In this document: positions 19,509 to 28,948 of the stretch, one piece after another
Layout: the number at the start of each line of letters is the position of its first letter
Numbering within the stretch: position 1 is the stretch's first letter
Assembly (NCBI GenBank): GCA_965211775.1
Contig: OZ242974.1
Coordinates: 4,278,001-4,342,000 of the forward strand
From: Thiodiazotropha sp040506975
GTDB lineage: Bacteria > Pseudomonadota > Gammaproteobacteria > Chromatiales > Chromatiaceae
DNA: 64,000 bases
Direction: 5' to 3'
Notes under the pieces: model-generated
What the model was told of the DNA's origin: nothing
The model's database searches: none
The model's input: only the letters and a program-made list of their open reading frames with translations
Translations under genes and position numbers: made by a program

Positions 19509-20192
19509 ATGCGATCCATAGTTCCGATTATAAATTGGCTGTTGACAATCACACTCATCGCGATTGCCACAATGCTGATGGGTCAGAATGCAATGGCGAA
19601 TGACATGGAAGAGGATATAAAACTGCGTAAAAGTCTTGAAAGCCGCATTGAAGCGATAGCAAACAACGGCAAACTGTACAAAAAGATGGTCAAGGAAGGG
19701 CGTGAGAGGACAATATTATGCAATTCCTGCCACGGTAAAGACGGTATAGCGGTACAGCAGCTTGCACCCAACCTGGCCGGACAGAATCCGGTCTATCTCG
19801 TTGATCAGTTCCAGCGTTTTGGCGATGGCAGACGTAATGATTATCTGATGAGCAATCTGGCCAAAACCTTCAGCTTCGAAGACAAGATAAAGATCGCTCT
19901 CTACTACGGAGACATGGAAATGAAACCCTCAGGCGGAGGCAATAGTTCGCTGCTTGCGGAAGGTAAAAAGATCTTTAAAGACGCCTGTGTCAAATGTCAT
20001 GGTGAAAATGGACGTGGCCAGGAAGGCTACGCCCGTCTCGCCGGCCAGCGTCATGACTATGTCGTTAAAATGCTGAAAGAGTTTCGAGACCGTACCGGCA
20101 AGCGGACCAATGTCTGGATGTCCGGTGTCGCAATACGCCTTAGCGATAAGGATATGGATGCAGTGGCGACCTATTTGGCGAATTTGAATTAG
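19509..20192 (+). CDS. Diheme cytochrome c (c4/c553-like)
   Basis: A 227-residue periplasmic electron carrier. The signal peptide is residues 1-30 (ending NAMA). Heme motifs are C71-NSC-H75 and C160-VKC-H164. Axial Met ligands are probably in YLMSNL or MEMKPSG, and in NVWMSG. The two-domain layout is that of cytochrome c4 and related c553-type proteins that pass electrons to terminal oxidases or from dehydrogenases. It has its own transcription unit. Confidence 0.85.
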   Translation: MRSIVPIINWLLTITLIAIATMLMGQNAMANDMEEDIKLRKSLESRIEAIANNGKLYKKMVKEGRERTILCNSCHGKDGIAVQQLAPNLAGQNPVYLVDQFQRFGDGRRNDYLMSNLAKTFSFEDKIKIALYYGDMEMKPSGGGNSSLLAEGKKIFKDACVKCHGENGRGQEGYARLAGQRHDYVVKMLKEFRDRTGKRTNVWMSGVAIRLSDKDMDAVATYLANLN

Positions 20193-20601
20193 GCCCGGTT
20201 TATTTCCGAGAATTGTTCACGGTTCCGCCGTAACCTATTGGTTTGACGCTTCTCTGCAGTCATAGGCGCACTTATACCTCTTTTCCGTCAATGGGAACTG
20301 TACAAGACGCAGTTTCAGATAGGCGTATAACTCCCCCAGCCAGGCAGGTCCGTTCTCTGTCACTGTTATCTCTCTTTGGCGGAAGTCATACGGGACGATA
20401 AGTACTGCTGAGTGTTCCAAACCCACCTTTGCAACCAGCTTGAAAAGCTCTTCGATATAGCGATTGCCGATTGCCAGACAACCCGCCGACCAGGCACTGC
20501 CATGAATGAAGATATTTGAGCCCGGCGCCACCCGGCCCTCTCTGGTGGCATTCAGCCAATCGAACCCGTTCGGATAGTTGAGTTTCATCGACAAATGGAA
20601 A

Positions 20602-21630
20602 CCTGATTACTCATGAGGCTCAGCTATTGAGCCTGTGGTGCAAGCATAATGGAACCTACTGAATAAAAGAGGATTTCATCATGCCGAGAAATACTATTCA
20701 ATTTCAAAAAGGTCTTGGTTTGCACGATTTTCTGGAACAATATGGGACCGAGGATCAGTGTCGACAGGCATTGTATGATTTGCGCTGGCCGACGGGCTAT
20801 GTCTGCCCTGAGTGCGGCAACACAACAGGCTGTGAACTCAAAAAGCGTCAGATATATCAATGTCACAAGTGCCATCATCAGACTTCCCTGACCGCCGGCA
20901 GCATCTTCCATGGCACCAAGCTGCCGCTGAGAACGTGGTTTCTTGCGATCTATCTGTTGACCCAACGCAAGAAAAGTATCTCGGCGCTGCAACTTTCCCG
21001 CGAAATCGGGGTGAACTACAATACGGCCTGGCGACTCAAGCATAAGTTGATGCAGGTGATGATGGAACGTGAGCGTGGAAAAAAACTGGCCGGTCGCATC
21101 GAATTGGATGATGCTTATCTCGGAGGCGAGCAAGCCGGTAAGCGTGGTCGTGGGTCGCGCAACAAAATCCCTTTCGTAGCTGCTGTTGAGACGACGCGGG
21201 ACGGCAGGCCCATGAAAATTCAACTGCGTCGTGTAAGGGGCTTTCGCAAACGTGAAATCGCCCGCTACGCCCGCTCCTGCTTGATGCCTGGCAGCGAAGT
21301 CTTTACCGATGGGCTTTGGTGCTTTAGTGGCGTGACAACCGCTGATTGCCATCATAACCCCATGGTGACGGGTGGTGGGCGCCAAAGTGTCCAGTATTCG
21401 TGCTTCAAATGGGTAAACACGATGTTGGGTAATGTCAAAAACAGTCTGTTGGGTACTTTTCATGCGATTCGAGATAAACATGTGTCGCGTTATCTTGCTG
21501 AGTTCGAATATCGGTTTAACCGCCGTTTCGATTTACCCGCCATGATTGAACGATTGCTTTTTGCCGCTCTTCGCACTCCACCTATGCCATATCGCCTCTT
21601 GAGAATGGCTGAGGTTTAGGGGTAATCAGG
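20602..21630 (+). mobile_element. IS1595-type insertion sequence, copy 2
   Basis: 1029 bp. The target duplication is AATGGAAA (20594-20601 and 21631-21638). It is inserted inside the L,D-transpeptidase gene, in the opposite orientation to it. Confidence 0.96.
20681..21619 (+). CDS. IS1595 family transposase, copy 2
   Basis: 312 residues, intact. It has Lys at residue 55 and SGVTT, the majority sequence among the five copies in this window, so it is the best guess at the ancestral form. Confidence 0.92.
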   Translation: MPRNTIQFQKGLGLHDFLEQYGTEDQCRQALYDLRWPTGYVCPECGNTTGCELKKRQIYQCHKCHHQTSLTAGSIFHGTKLPLRTWFLAIYLLTQRKKSISALQLSREIGVNYNTAWRLKHKLMQVMMERERGKKLAGRIELDDAYLGGEQAGKRGRGSRNKIPFVAAVETTRDGRPMKIQLRRVRGFRKREIARYARSCLMPGSEVFTDGLWCFSGVTTADCHHNPMVTGGGRQSVQYSCFKWVNTMLGNVKNSLLGTFHAIRDKHVSRYLAEFEYRFNRRFDLPAMIERLLFAALRTPPMPYRLLRMAEV

Positions 21631-21978
21631 AATGGAAATGACTGTTGGGATTGAGCTCAGTTATGCGATAGAAACCCTCCGGTACCTGCTTATCCCCTTC
21701 ACGCAGCTTGGGACCCACACCGCCGCTGGCCGCGAAAATGGCATAGTCGTGGATAAACCGCCACGCATCGTGCTGATAAGCCCACAACTCGAGTCGCCGA
21801 CTCTCTTTCAGTGCAATCAGCTGGATCCGTTGAGGCGGGTAATCGACTCCGGCCTGTTCAAAACGCGCTTTCAGGCGCCGCTCCACACTGACACTCAAAT
21901 GGTCCAGGGCCGCTTCGAGTCCGGAATCCTGGGAGGCCCAGGCACTGTTCAGCATCAGCACAAGCAGCAGGAGCTTCC

Positions 21979-22698
21979 TCATGCCTGACCTTGCCTCGCC
22001 AGCACGCGTTCCACCCATCTGCCATAAATAAGATCGGAGATTTTATGCAACGTCTCAATCCGCTGGTCAATTGAAGTCAGTATAGCCTCTGCTGACTGAC
22101 TACATTCCGAATCGAGCAACAGATCGCTGCCATATCGCTCTATCCAGTTCTCTACCATTTCCCGGGTCATCTCGAGATGAAACTGCATTCCCAGATGATC
22201 GCCCATGACAAATCCCTGCTGATCAAAACAGTTGCTTTTCAGCAGATGCCTGCTTTGCGCAGGTAGCGTGTAGGTGTCCGCGTGCCAATGAAAGGCCGTG
22301 AACTGTTCCGGGATATCCCATAACCAACCGTCATTGCCATGTTCGACCAGCGTATTCACGGGATGCCAGCCAATCTCCATTCCCCTGCCACGGGTTATCT
22401 CGCCTCCCAGTGCCCGACTCATAAGCTGGGCGCCGAAACAGACCCCCATTACGGGCATATCGAGATCGAAGGCCTTACGGATCAGCTGAAGTTCCCCTTC
22501 AATCCAGGGCAACTGATCGTTTACGCTGACACCGGCCCCCATAAAGACCAATGCGGAAACATCATGCGTCTTTTGCGGGATGGGATGATCCTCATCAATG
22601 CAGACCATCTCCCAGGGGATGGAGCGTGCCTGCAGATAATCACCCAGATAACCGGGGTGCTGACAGACGAGATGGCGAAAAATCCGGATTGGCTTCAT
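21979..22698 (-). CDS. Class I glutamine amidotransferase-like protein
   Basis: 239 residues with the GATase1 fold. The nucleophile is C87 in GVCFGAQ and the His-Glu pair is H174/E176 in QFHLE. Such stand-alone proteins (GMP-synthase-like) hydrolyse glutamine or gamma-glutamyl compounds; no synthetase domain is attached. The start overlaps the end of the sortase gene by 59 bases in another frame, and the stop overlaps the L,D-transpeptidase start by four bases. The tight packing argues for translational coupling in one operon. The substrate is unknown. Confidence 0.82.
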   Translation of the reverse strand: MKPIRIFRHLVCQHPGYLGDYLQARSIPWEMVCIDEDHPIPQKTHDVSALVFMGAGVSVNDQLPWIEGELQLIRKAFDLDMPVMGVCFGAQLMSRALGGEITRGRGMEIGWHPVNTLVEHGNDGWLWDIPEQFTAFHWHADTYTLPAQSRHLLKSNCFDQQGFVMGDHLGMQFHLEMTREMVENWIERYGSDLLLDSECSQSAEAILTSIDQRIETLHKISDLIYGRWVERVLARQGQA

Positions 22699-23338
22699 TC
22701 AGACTTCTGATTACGTAGTGACTCAACATCGATTCTAACCCGAATGTCTGTCTCGATTCAGCTTCTGCCCATACCAGGTAACGTAACTCGCCCCCTGGCA
22801 GAAGATCATCAAAAGGATAGCAGGTCACCAGTAGCAATCCACGACCCCCCTGTTCGGACATCAGCCATCTCTCCTGCTGATGCACAATTGCGGTAGCTGC
22901 GACACGATAGATAACTTTACCGCTACCCGGGGTATCCACAAGCAAGCGGTCTCCATGCCTCAAATCCTCGAGAAAGTGGAAGTGAGTATCCCTGTGACCG
23001 GCTATGAGGCTTGCTCCGGCGCTACCCGGTCGAGCTGTCTGCATGGCCCAACCCGGCCCGAATGCCAGCGTACGGCCGCTGACCCCCGCCAGGATATAGC
23101 GTTCGACACCCAGCCTGGGCACCTCCAGTCGAGCTACCGGCCAGGTATCGGCCCAGGGCCAGGGAGGGATGTTATCTTCGTGAGAGTCTGTCTCATCCCA
23201 GGCAGCCGCAATCAGTCCCTCCGCCAGCCAGGCCTTTGCCTCAATCCACATCCCCTGCGCAAGCAGGTAAAAAGCGAGCAGGAACAGCGCCTGAGACATT
23301 CGGGTGATGCTCAAAACATTACTGATCAGGGTCTTCAT
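22640..23338 (-). CDS. Class GN sortase
   Basis: A 232-residue transpeptidase of the marine proteobacterial (class GN) sortase group. An N-terminal membrane segment (residues 15-30) anchors it. The catalytic triad is H115 (AGHRDTHF), C173 (LLVTCYPF) and R186 (GELRYLVW). These sortases are dedicated to one target, a VIT/vWA protein encoded next to them, which is the case here. The tail after R186 is about 45 residues and runs into the next gene, so the native stop may once have been earlier. The start overlaps the target gene's stop (ATGA, 23335-23338). Confidence 0.9.
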   Translation of the reverse strand: MKTLISNVLSITRMSQALFLLAFYLLAQGMWIEAKAWLAEGLIAAAWDETDSHEDNIPPWPWADTWPVARLEVPRLGVERYILAGVSGRTLAFGPGWAMQTARPGSAGASLIAGHRDTHFHFLEDLRHGDRLLVDTPGSGKVIYRVAATAIVHQQERWLMSEQGGRGLLLVTCYPFDDLLPGGELRYLVWAEAESRQTFGLESMLSHYVIRSLNEANPDFSPSRLSAPRLSG

Positions 23339-24603
23339 TCAGCCAATAGTGAAGCTGGCCGCCCCCGGATCTTGAATCGTCCAAGTACGATCCAGAACAG
23401 CAGCAGCAAGCTCCCTGTACATAGCAGCAGCGGGGCTGGTGATGCGGTTTGCGGCAACCGGCCGAAGACCGACTCGGCATGCCAACCAGCAGGCAGGTTG
23501 ACCGGCATCATCCCCCCCCCCATGCCTTCGCTATGGGGACGGGCCACAGGCTTTTCCACCGCCACAAGACTTGTATAGGGGGAGACGATCTGATGTTTCA
23601 ACGCCAGGTCGACCACGCGCTGTCGTTTCATCTCCTCAGCCAGTTCATTGTCCGGCAATGCCATCAGGCCAGCTATGCGCTGCCTGGCCCAGAGGGTGTG
23701 GATACCCGTCGCCCGTTCATTAGCCTGTATCTCAACGCTCTGTTTCCAGGTCTCATTGCCTCTTCTGCCTTCGAGGACCAGACTGCCATTAAGCCGTTCC
23801 CCTTTAAGGGATATCATCAATGGCTCGCTCAAATAGAGATCAGGCAGTCGTTGCGGTTCCACATCAATATTGCCGGGACCCTGCCACATAACACTGATAT
23901 GACTCATGGCAGGAGACCCGAGTTTCTCAAACAGGCCCTGCATTCGACTTGCCACTTCATTCAAATCACCGATATAGGTAAAACTACCGCGCCCATATTG
24001 TGCGGCGCGTTGCATGAAGAGTGTATTCGGTGCCGATCCGATACCCACGGTGAAGAGACGGCTTGCACCCAAGCGTTTGCGAATCAGGTCGAACAACGCC
24101 TGCTCATTACCGACACTGCCATCGGTGAGAAACACTATCTGGCGTAGCCGAGTCTCTTCGTTCCTGTTGTTCAGGGCTTTCTCAAGTGCCGGGTACATCT
24201 CCGTACCACCCTCCGCATGCATGGTGTCGATGAAGCGGAATGCCCGACTCAGTGTGGTTTCGCTGGCCGGCCGCGGTGAGGAAAACAGCATCCGACTGCG
24301 ATTATTGAAACCGATCAGGTTGAATCGGTCTGTCGGTTGCAAGCCGGCTATTGAGAGTCTCAGGGCAGCCTTCGCCTGTTCCATCGATGGACCATGCATC
24401 GAACCTGAATGATCGACCACGAAGATTACGTCACGATTCAGCCCCATTTCGTAGTGTTCCGGTGCGGGAGGCAGAATCATCAGCAGCGCATACTCTTCAT
24501 CCTGCCATCGATCGGTAAACAGCACGCTCCTCGGGGCGAAACCCGGCTGAAGTCGCCAACTCAACAGGAAATCCCTGTCCGCGGGTACCTCCCCTTCGCC
24601 TAG
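23335..24603 (-). pseudogene. Class GN sortase target (vWA), N-terminus lost
   Basis: The remnant begins inside LGEGEVPADRDF at the IS1380 edge. It keeps the vWA domain with the metal site DHSGSMHG and LTDGSVGN, and the sorting signal LPQTA followed by a hydrophobic segment and a basic tail (GRFKIRGR). Complete marine sortase targets carry a VIT domain and signal peptide before this point; both are absent. An ATG inside the IS end (24621) continues in frame and adds MREILG, so about 428 residues could still be made, but without an export signal the product could not reach the sortase. The missing part does not lie on the other side of the IS. Confidence 0.88.
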
Positions 24604-26171
24604 CCCCAATATTTCACGCATTAAAAAGGCAAAATCCTGATACTTCGATATAATTCAGTTGCTTACACTGTAATCGAAAGGATTTTGCCTGTGACAAACT
24701 GTACCCAGACTGCCTTTGATTTTCCAGCCCTAAAACGCCGTAAGGTTCAAGCCGAGTTTTCCGGTGGCGATATCACCTCGGACGGCGGCGTGTTGCTGCT
24801 GCGTGAGATCGACAGGCGTCTGGGATTGCTCGAGGCGGTTGATGCGGTCATCCCCGACCCGCGAGATCCCCGCTATATTGAACACAGCCAGTTGAGCCTG
24901 TTGCGCCAGCGAGTCTATGGGCTCTGCCTGGGTTATGAAGATCTGAACGACCATCAGACACTACGCACCGACCCGGCCCTACAGAGCTCGATCGAACGCG
25001 AGGAGGTACTGGGCAGCCAGTCGACACTTTGTCGGCTGGAGAACCGGGTCGATCGCCGGGTTGCCGTTGATGTCCACAACCTACTGCTCGAGCAGTTCAT
25101 TGCCTCATATGATGCACCACCCGATGAGCTGATCCTGGATTTCGACGCCACGGATGATCCGGTGCATGGCCGCCAGGAAGGCCGCTTCTTTCACGGCTAC
25201 TACGATCACTACTGCTTCCTGCCCCTGTATGTCTTTTGTGGCGATCAACTGCTGGTGAGTTATCTGCGGCCCAGCCGGATCGATGCGCCCAAGCATGCCT
25301 GGGCGATTCTGGCGCTGTTGGTCAAACGCCTGCGCCGGGCTTGGCCTGAAGTGCGTATCATCTTTCGGGGCGATAGCGGCTTTTGCCGTCACCACATGCT
25401 CAGCTGGTGCGAGCGCAACGCTGTGGGCTATATCGTGGGCATCGCCAAGAATGACGCCTTGCTGCGGTGTATCCGTGAGCCCATGCAGTGGGTTGAGGAA
25501 CTGGCGAAGCGAACCGGCATGAAGATGCGGGAATTCTTTCAGTTTCACTATGCCGCCAGCACCTGGAAGACGCGTCGCAAGGTGATCGCCAAACTGGAGG
25601 TCACCGACAAGGGGCCAAATCCACGCTTCATCGTCACCAACCTGGCCGGCGACAAACAGCGCCTTTACGATGACCTCTACTGCGCCCGTGGTGACATGGA
25701 GAACCGAATCAAGGAGCAGCAACTGGGGCTGTTCGCCGATCGCACCAGCGCGCATTACTGGTGGGCCAATCAGTTTCGTCTACTGCTGTCCAGTCTGGCC
25801 TATGTGCTGATGGAGGCCATCCGGCGCCTCGCGCTGAAGGGCACGGAACTGGCGCGTGCACAGATGACCACGATCCGGCTCAAACTGTTCAAGATCGGGG
25901 CGGTCATCATTCGCAACACGCGACGGATCCGCTTCCTGCTCTCCAGCACCTATCCCTATCAGGCGCTGTTTTTCCAGGTGGCGGCACGACTCAAGCCGGG
26001 ATAGCCCGGCAGAGTGCTGCCCCGGCACGTTGATCAACAATGGGGGTAAGGGGGAGTCTGCCCGGAGGGTGGAAAATCAGGGCTTGATAGAGGTTTGGTT
26101 CCCAGTGAGGGCAAACCATCCAAGCTTGGCCATATCACCGGCTAAATTTAAAAACGGATGAAACATGCGGG
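24604..26171 (+). mobile_element. IS1380-type insertion sequence, copy 2 (chimeric junction)
   Basis: 1568 bp, flanked by CTAG on both sides (24600-24603 and 26172-26175). The flanks are nonetheless not two halves of one locus: the left side is a truncated sortase target, the right side a truncated acyl-carrier/AMP-ligase gene. Recombination between two copies that both sat in CTAG sites explains this best. Confidence 0.93.
24691..26004 (+). CDS. IS1380 family transposase, copy 2
   Basis: 437 residues from GTG, identical in protein sequence to copy 1. AAAGGA lies at 24677-24682. Confidence 0.93.
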   Translation: MTNCTQTAFDFPALKRRKVQAEFSGGDITSDGGVLLLREIDRRLGLLEAVDAVIPDPRDPRYIEHSQLSLLRQRVYGLCLGYEDLNDHQTLRTDPALQSSIEREEVLGSQSTLCRLENRVDRRVAVDVHNLLLEQFIASYDAPPDELILDFDATDDPVHGRQEGRFFHGYYDHYCFLPLYVFCGDQLLVSYLRPSRIDAPKHAWAILALLVKRLRRAWPEVRIIFRGDSGFCRHHMLSWCERNAVGYIVGIAKNDALLRCIREPMQWVEELAKRTGMKMREFFQFHYAASTWKTRRKVIAKLEVTDKGPNPRFIVTNLAGDKQRLYDDLYCARGDMENRIKEQQLGLFADRTSAHYWWANQFRLLLSSLAYVLMEAIRRLALKGTELARAQMTTIRLKLFKIGAVIIRNTRRIRFLLSSTYPYQALFFQVAARLKPG

Positions 26172-26189
26172 CTAGCCCGCACCGAACTG

Positions 26190-28847
26190 GTGGCGCGCAT
26201 CAACAAAGTGTTCGCAATCCTGCTGCCGGACGAAGCATTGCTTGCCGAAACACCGCGCGCACTGATAACCCTGCTCACGCAAGCGGCCGGGATGCCGGAA
26301 GTGGAGACAACAGCGGCGCCGAAGGTATTGCCGACAGACAGGTCAACGCTCCCATCGGCGGCCTCGACCCTGATGGAGGTCCTGGCCTGGCATCTGGTTC
26401 ATCAGCCGGAGAGGACACATATCCTGCATTACGGCAATGACGGCGAACCCGATGAGATGAGCTACCGGGATCTATGGCAGGGTGCAACCCGGGTGGCAAC
26501 AGGCTTATGGGAACGATCGGTGCAGCCGGGCGACAGGGTGGCATTGATGCTGCCCACCGGCGTGAGCTATTTCCATAGTTTTTTCGGCGTTCTCCTGGCG
26601 GGCGCCGTGCCGGTACCCATCTATCCACCCACACGCCCTTCACAGCTGGAAGAGCATATGCGCCGCCATGGACGCATATTGCAAAACTCGGGTGTACACC
26701 TACTGATCACGTTTCAGGAGGCGCACAGGGTAGCCCGCCTGTTCAGAACCCAGGTGCCTTCCCTACAGCACATCGTCGACTGGTCCGAACTCGACACAAC
26801 GGCAGGCACACCTCCCACGACCATCAGGAACAGCCGGGATATCGCTTTTCTGCAATACTCATCGGGCAGCACGGGCGACCCCAAGGGCGTGATGCTCAGC
26901 CATGCCGACCTGTTGGCCAACATCCGCGCCATGGGTAAGGCGGTGGCGGTCACGCCCGAGGATGTCTTCGTCAGCTGGCTGCCCCTCTATCACGATATGG
27001 GCCTGATCGGCGCCTGGCTCGGCAGCCTCTATTTCGCGATACCGCTTGTGATCATGTCACCCCTGCATTTCCTGGCACAGCCCTCCCGTTGGCTGTGGAG
27101 CATTCACCACCATCGGGGAACCCTCTCAGGCTCGCCCAACTTCGGCTACGAGCTCTGTCTCGGCAAGGTAGATGAAGATGAGATCGCCGGACTGGATCTC
27201 AGCTCATGGCGATTCGCTTTCAATGGCGCTGAATCCGTCAGCGCCACCACGCTGCGGGGATTTACCCGCCGTTATGCGCCCTATGGCCTCAACGCCAACG
27301 CCCTGGCGCCGGTCTACGGCCTGGCTGAGGTGGCGGTGGGGCTGGCCTTCCCGCCACCGCTGCGCGGGCCTGTCATCGACCGGATCAACAGAGACCGTTT
27401 CATGCTCAACGGCGAGGCGCTTCCCGCCGCGGAGGATGACCCCGATCCCCTCTCCATCGTGGCGTGCGGCAGGCCGCTGCCCGGTTACCGGGTGCAGGTG
27501 GTGGATGAGGCCGATCGGCCACTCCCCGAGCGCTTCGAGGGACGGCTCGAATTTCAGGGACCCTCCGCCACCCGCGGTTATTTCAACAATCCCGAAGCCA
27601 CCAAGGGCCTCTATCGGGACGGCTGGCTGGATACCGGGGATCGCGCCTATCTCGCGGACGGCGACATCTACATTACCGGCCGCATCAAGGAGATGATCAT
27701 TCGTGCCGGACGCAACATCTACCCTTACGAACTGGAGCAGCTGGTCGGTGAGCTTCCCGGCATCCGCAAGGGTTGCGTGGCAGCATTCCCCAGCATCGAT
27801 TCCGCCAACGGCAGCGAACAACTGGTCGTCGTGGCGGAGAGCCGGGAGAAGGATCCGCAACGTCTGGAAGCCCTGCGACAGGCAATCCGTGACAAGACCA
27901 TCGACCTGCTCGGGATGCCGCCGGACGATCTGTTGCTGGCGCCCCCGCATACCGTACTGAAAACCTCCAGCGGTAAACTGCGGCGGGGCGCCATGCGGAC
28001 GCTGTATGAACAGGGACGCCTGGGACGGGGACAGCGCCCGCTGCCGTTACAGGTGATGAATCTGCTGCTGTCGGGCTTGGCGCAGCGGCTGCGCACGATC
28101 TACAAAGGATCAGCCAGTCACCTGTTTGCACTCTATGCCTGGATCATCTTCTATATCCTGGTCCCGCCGGTATGGCTCTCCGTCGTGCTGCTGCCGCGCC
28201 TCCCCTGGCGCTGGAGAATGATCCGTACGGCGATTCGAATCCTGCGCGGCCTGACCGCCACACCGCTTCGGGTCGAGGGCCTGGAGCACCTTCCAGCAAC
28301 CGATCGCCCCGTCATCCTGGTCGCCAATCACGCCAGTTATCTCGACACCCTGGCGCTGATCGACGGCATACCCCGTGACTTCATCTATGTCGCCAAGCAG
28401 GAACTGGCGGTAAAGTTCTACTCCAGGCTGTTTCTAGAACGCCTCGATACGGTGTTCGTGGAGCGTTTCGATACCTTGCGCAGCGCCACCGCAACCGAGG
28501 AGTTCGCCAAACAACTCGCGGCCGGCCGCTCCCTGGCCATCTATCCCGAAGGCACATTCCGGGCTCAACCGGGCTTACTGCCGTTCCACATGGGGGCCTT
28601 CGTCACGGCAGCCAAAAGCGGCGCGACGGTTTTACCGGTCACACTAAGAGGCACCCGCGCCATCCTGCAATCCGACTCCAACTTCCCACACCATGGCGCC
28701 GTGCGGATCATCATCTCACCGCCGATGAAACCGGAGGGGGATGATTGGACAGAGGCCGTTCGCCTTCAGACCGCCGCGAGGGAGGTGATCGGGCGTCATT
28801 GCAATGAACAGTGTCTGCGGCGTCAGGATCGCATGCATACTGATTAA
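26190..28847 (+). CDS. Fatty acyl-AMP ligase fused to PlsC acyltransferase, ACP domain truncated
   Basis: A multidomain lipid enzyme. The residues bordering the IS (LARTELVARINKVFAILLPD, then AETPRALITLL) match the second half of an acyl carrier domain, starting right after the DS of its phosphopantetheine site. Next comes a fatty acyl-AMP ligase domain (FLQYSSGSTGDPKGV, SWLPLYHDMGLIG, GSPNFGYELC, GRIKEMIIRAGRNIYPYELE), and then a C-terminal PlsC-type acyltransferase (VANHASYLDTL, YPEGTFRAQPG) after a hydrophobic segment. The intact protein would load a fatty acid on its carrier and pass it to a lysolipid or glycerol phosphate. The frame opens at GTG 26190 without a good ribosome-binding site, so expression is doubtful. 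Confidence 0.85.
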   Translation: MARINKVFAILLPDEALLAETPRALITLLTQAAGMPEVETTAAPKVLPTDRSTLPSAASTLMEVLAWHLVHQPERTHILHYGNDGEPDEMSYRDLWQGATRVATGLWERSVQPGDRVALMLPTGVSYFHSFFGVLLAGAVPVPIYPPTRPSQLEEHMRRHGRILQNSGVHLLITFQEAHRVARLFRTQVPSLQHIVDWSELDTTAGTPPTTIRNSRDIAFLQYSSGSTGDPKGVMLSHADLLANIRAMGKAVAVTPEDVFVSWLPLYHDMGLIGAWLGSLYFAIPLVIMSPLHFLAQPSRWLWSIHHHRGTLSGSPNFGYELCLGKVDEDEIAGLDLSSWRFAFNGAESVSATTLRGFTRRYAPYGLNANALAPVYGLAEVAVGLAFPPPLRGPVIDRINRDRFMLNGEALPAAEDDPDPLSIVACGRPLPGYRVQVVDEADRPLPERFEGRLEFQGPSATRGYFNNPEATKGLYRDGWLDTGDRAYLADGDIYITGRIKEMIIRAGRNIYPYELEQLVGELPGIRKGCVAAFPSIDSANGSEQLVVVAESREKDPQRLEALRQAIRDKTIDLLGMPPDDLLLAPPHTVLKTSSGKLRRGAMRTLYEQGRLGRGQRPLPLQVMNLLLSGLAQRLRTIYKGSASHLFALYAWIIFYILVPPVWLSVVLLPRLPWRWRMIRTAIRILRGLTATPLRVEGLEHLPATDRPVILVANHASYLDTLALIDGIPRDFIYVAKQELAVKFYSRLFLERLDTVFVERFDTLRSATATEEFAKQLAAGRSLAIYPEGTFRAQPGLLPFHMGAFVTAAKSGATVLPVTLRGTRAILQSDSNFPHHGAVRIIISPPMKPEGDDWTEAVRLQTAAREVIGRHCNEQCLRRQDRMHTD

Positions 28848-28948
28848 GGGTCTGAACGGATGGTTGGATTCCGCCATGCAACACCGTGTGTGATTGCACG
28901 ACTCAGGCTGACTCTGTCATCTGATTTGCCGTACTGATTTCGGACTAA

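Larger units (their letters stand above)
20235..21982 (-). pseudogene. L,D-transpeptidase (YkuD) split by IS1595 copy 2
   Basis: The gene begins at ATG 21982 (signal peptide MRKLLLLVLMLNSAWAS) and runs to the IS end; it resumes at 20601 and stops at 20235. Removing the IS and one 8-bp repeat joins NPNSHFH to LSMKLNYP in frame, giving a protein of about 245 residues. The downstream piece holds the catalytic HGSAWSAGCLAIG. YafK/YkuD-type enzymes make 3-3 peptide cross-links or attach proteins to murein. As split, the upstream piece lacks the active-site cysteine and the downstream piece lacks a start and export signal, so it should be inactive. It is the last gene of the sortase operon, and its start overlaps the preceding stop (ATGA, 21979-21982). 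Confidence 0.92.
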
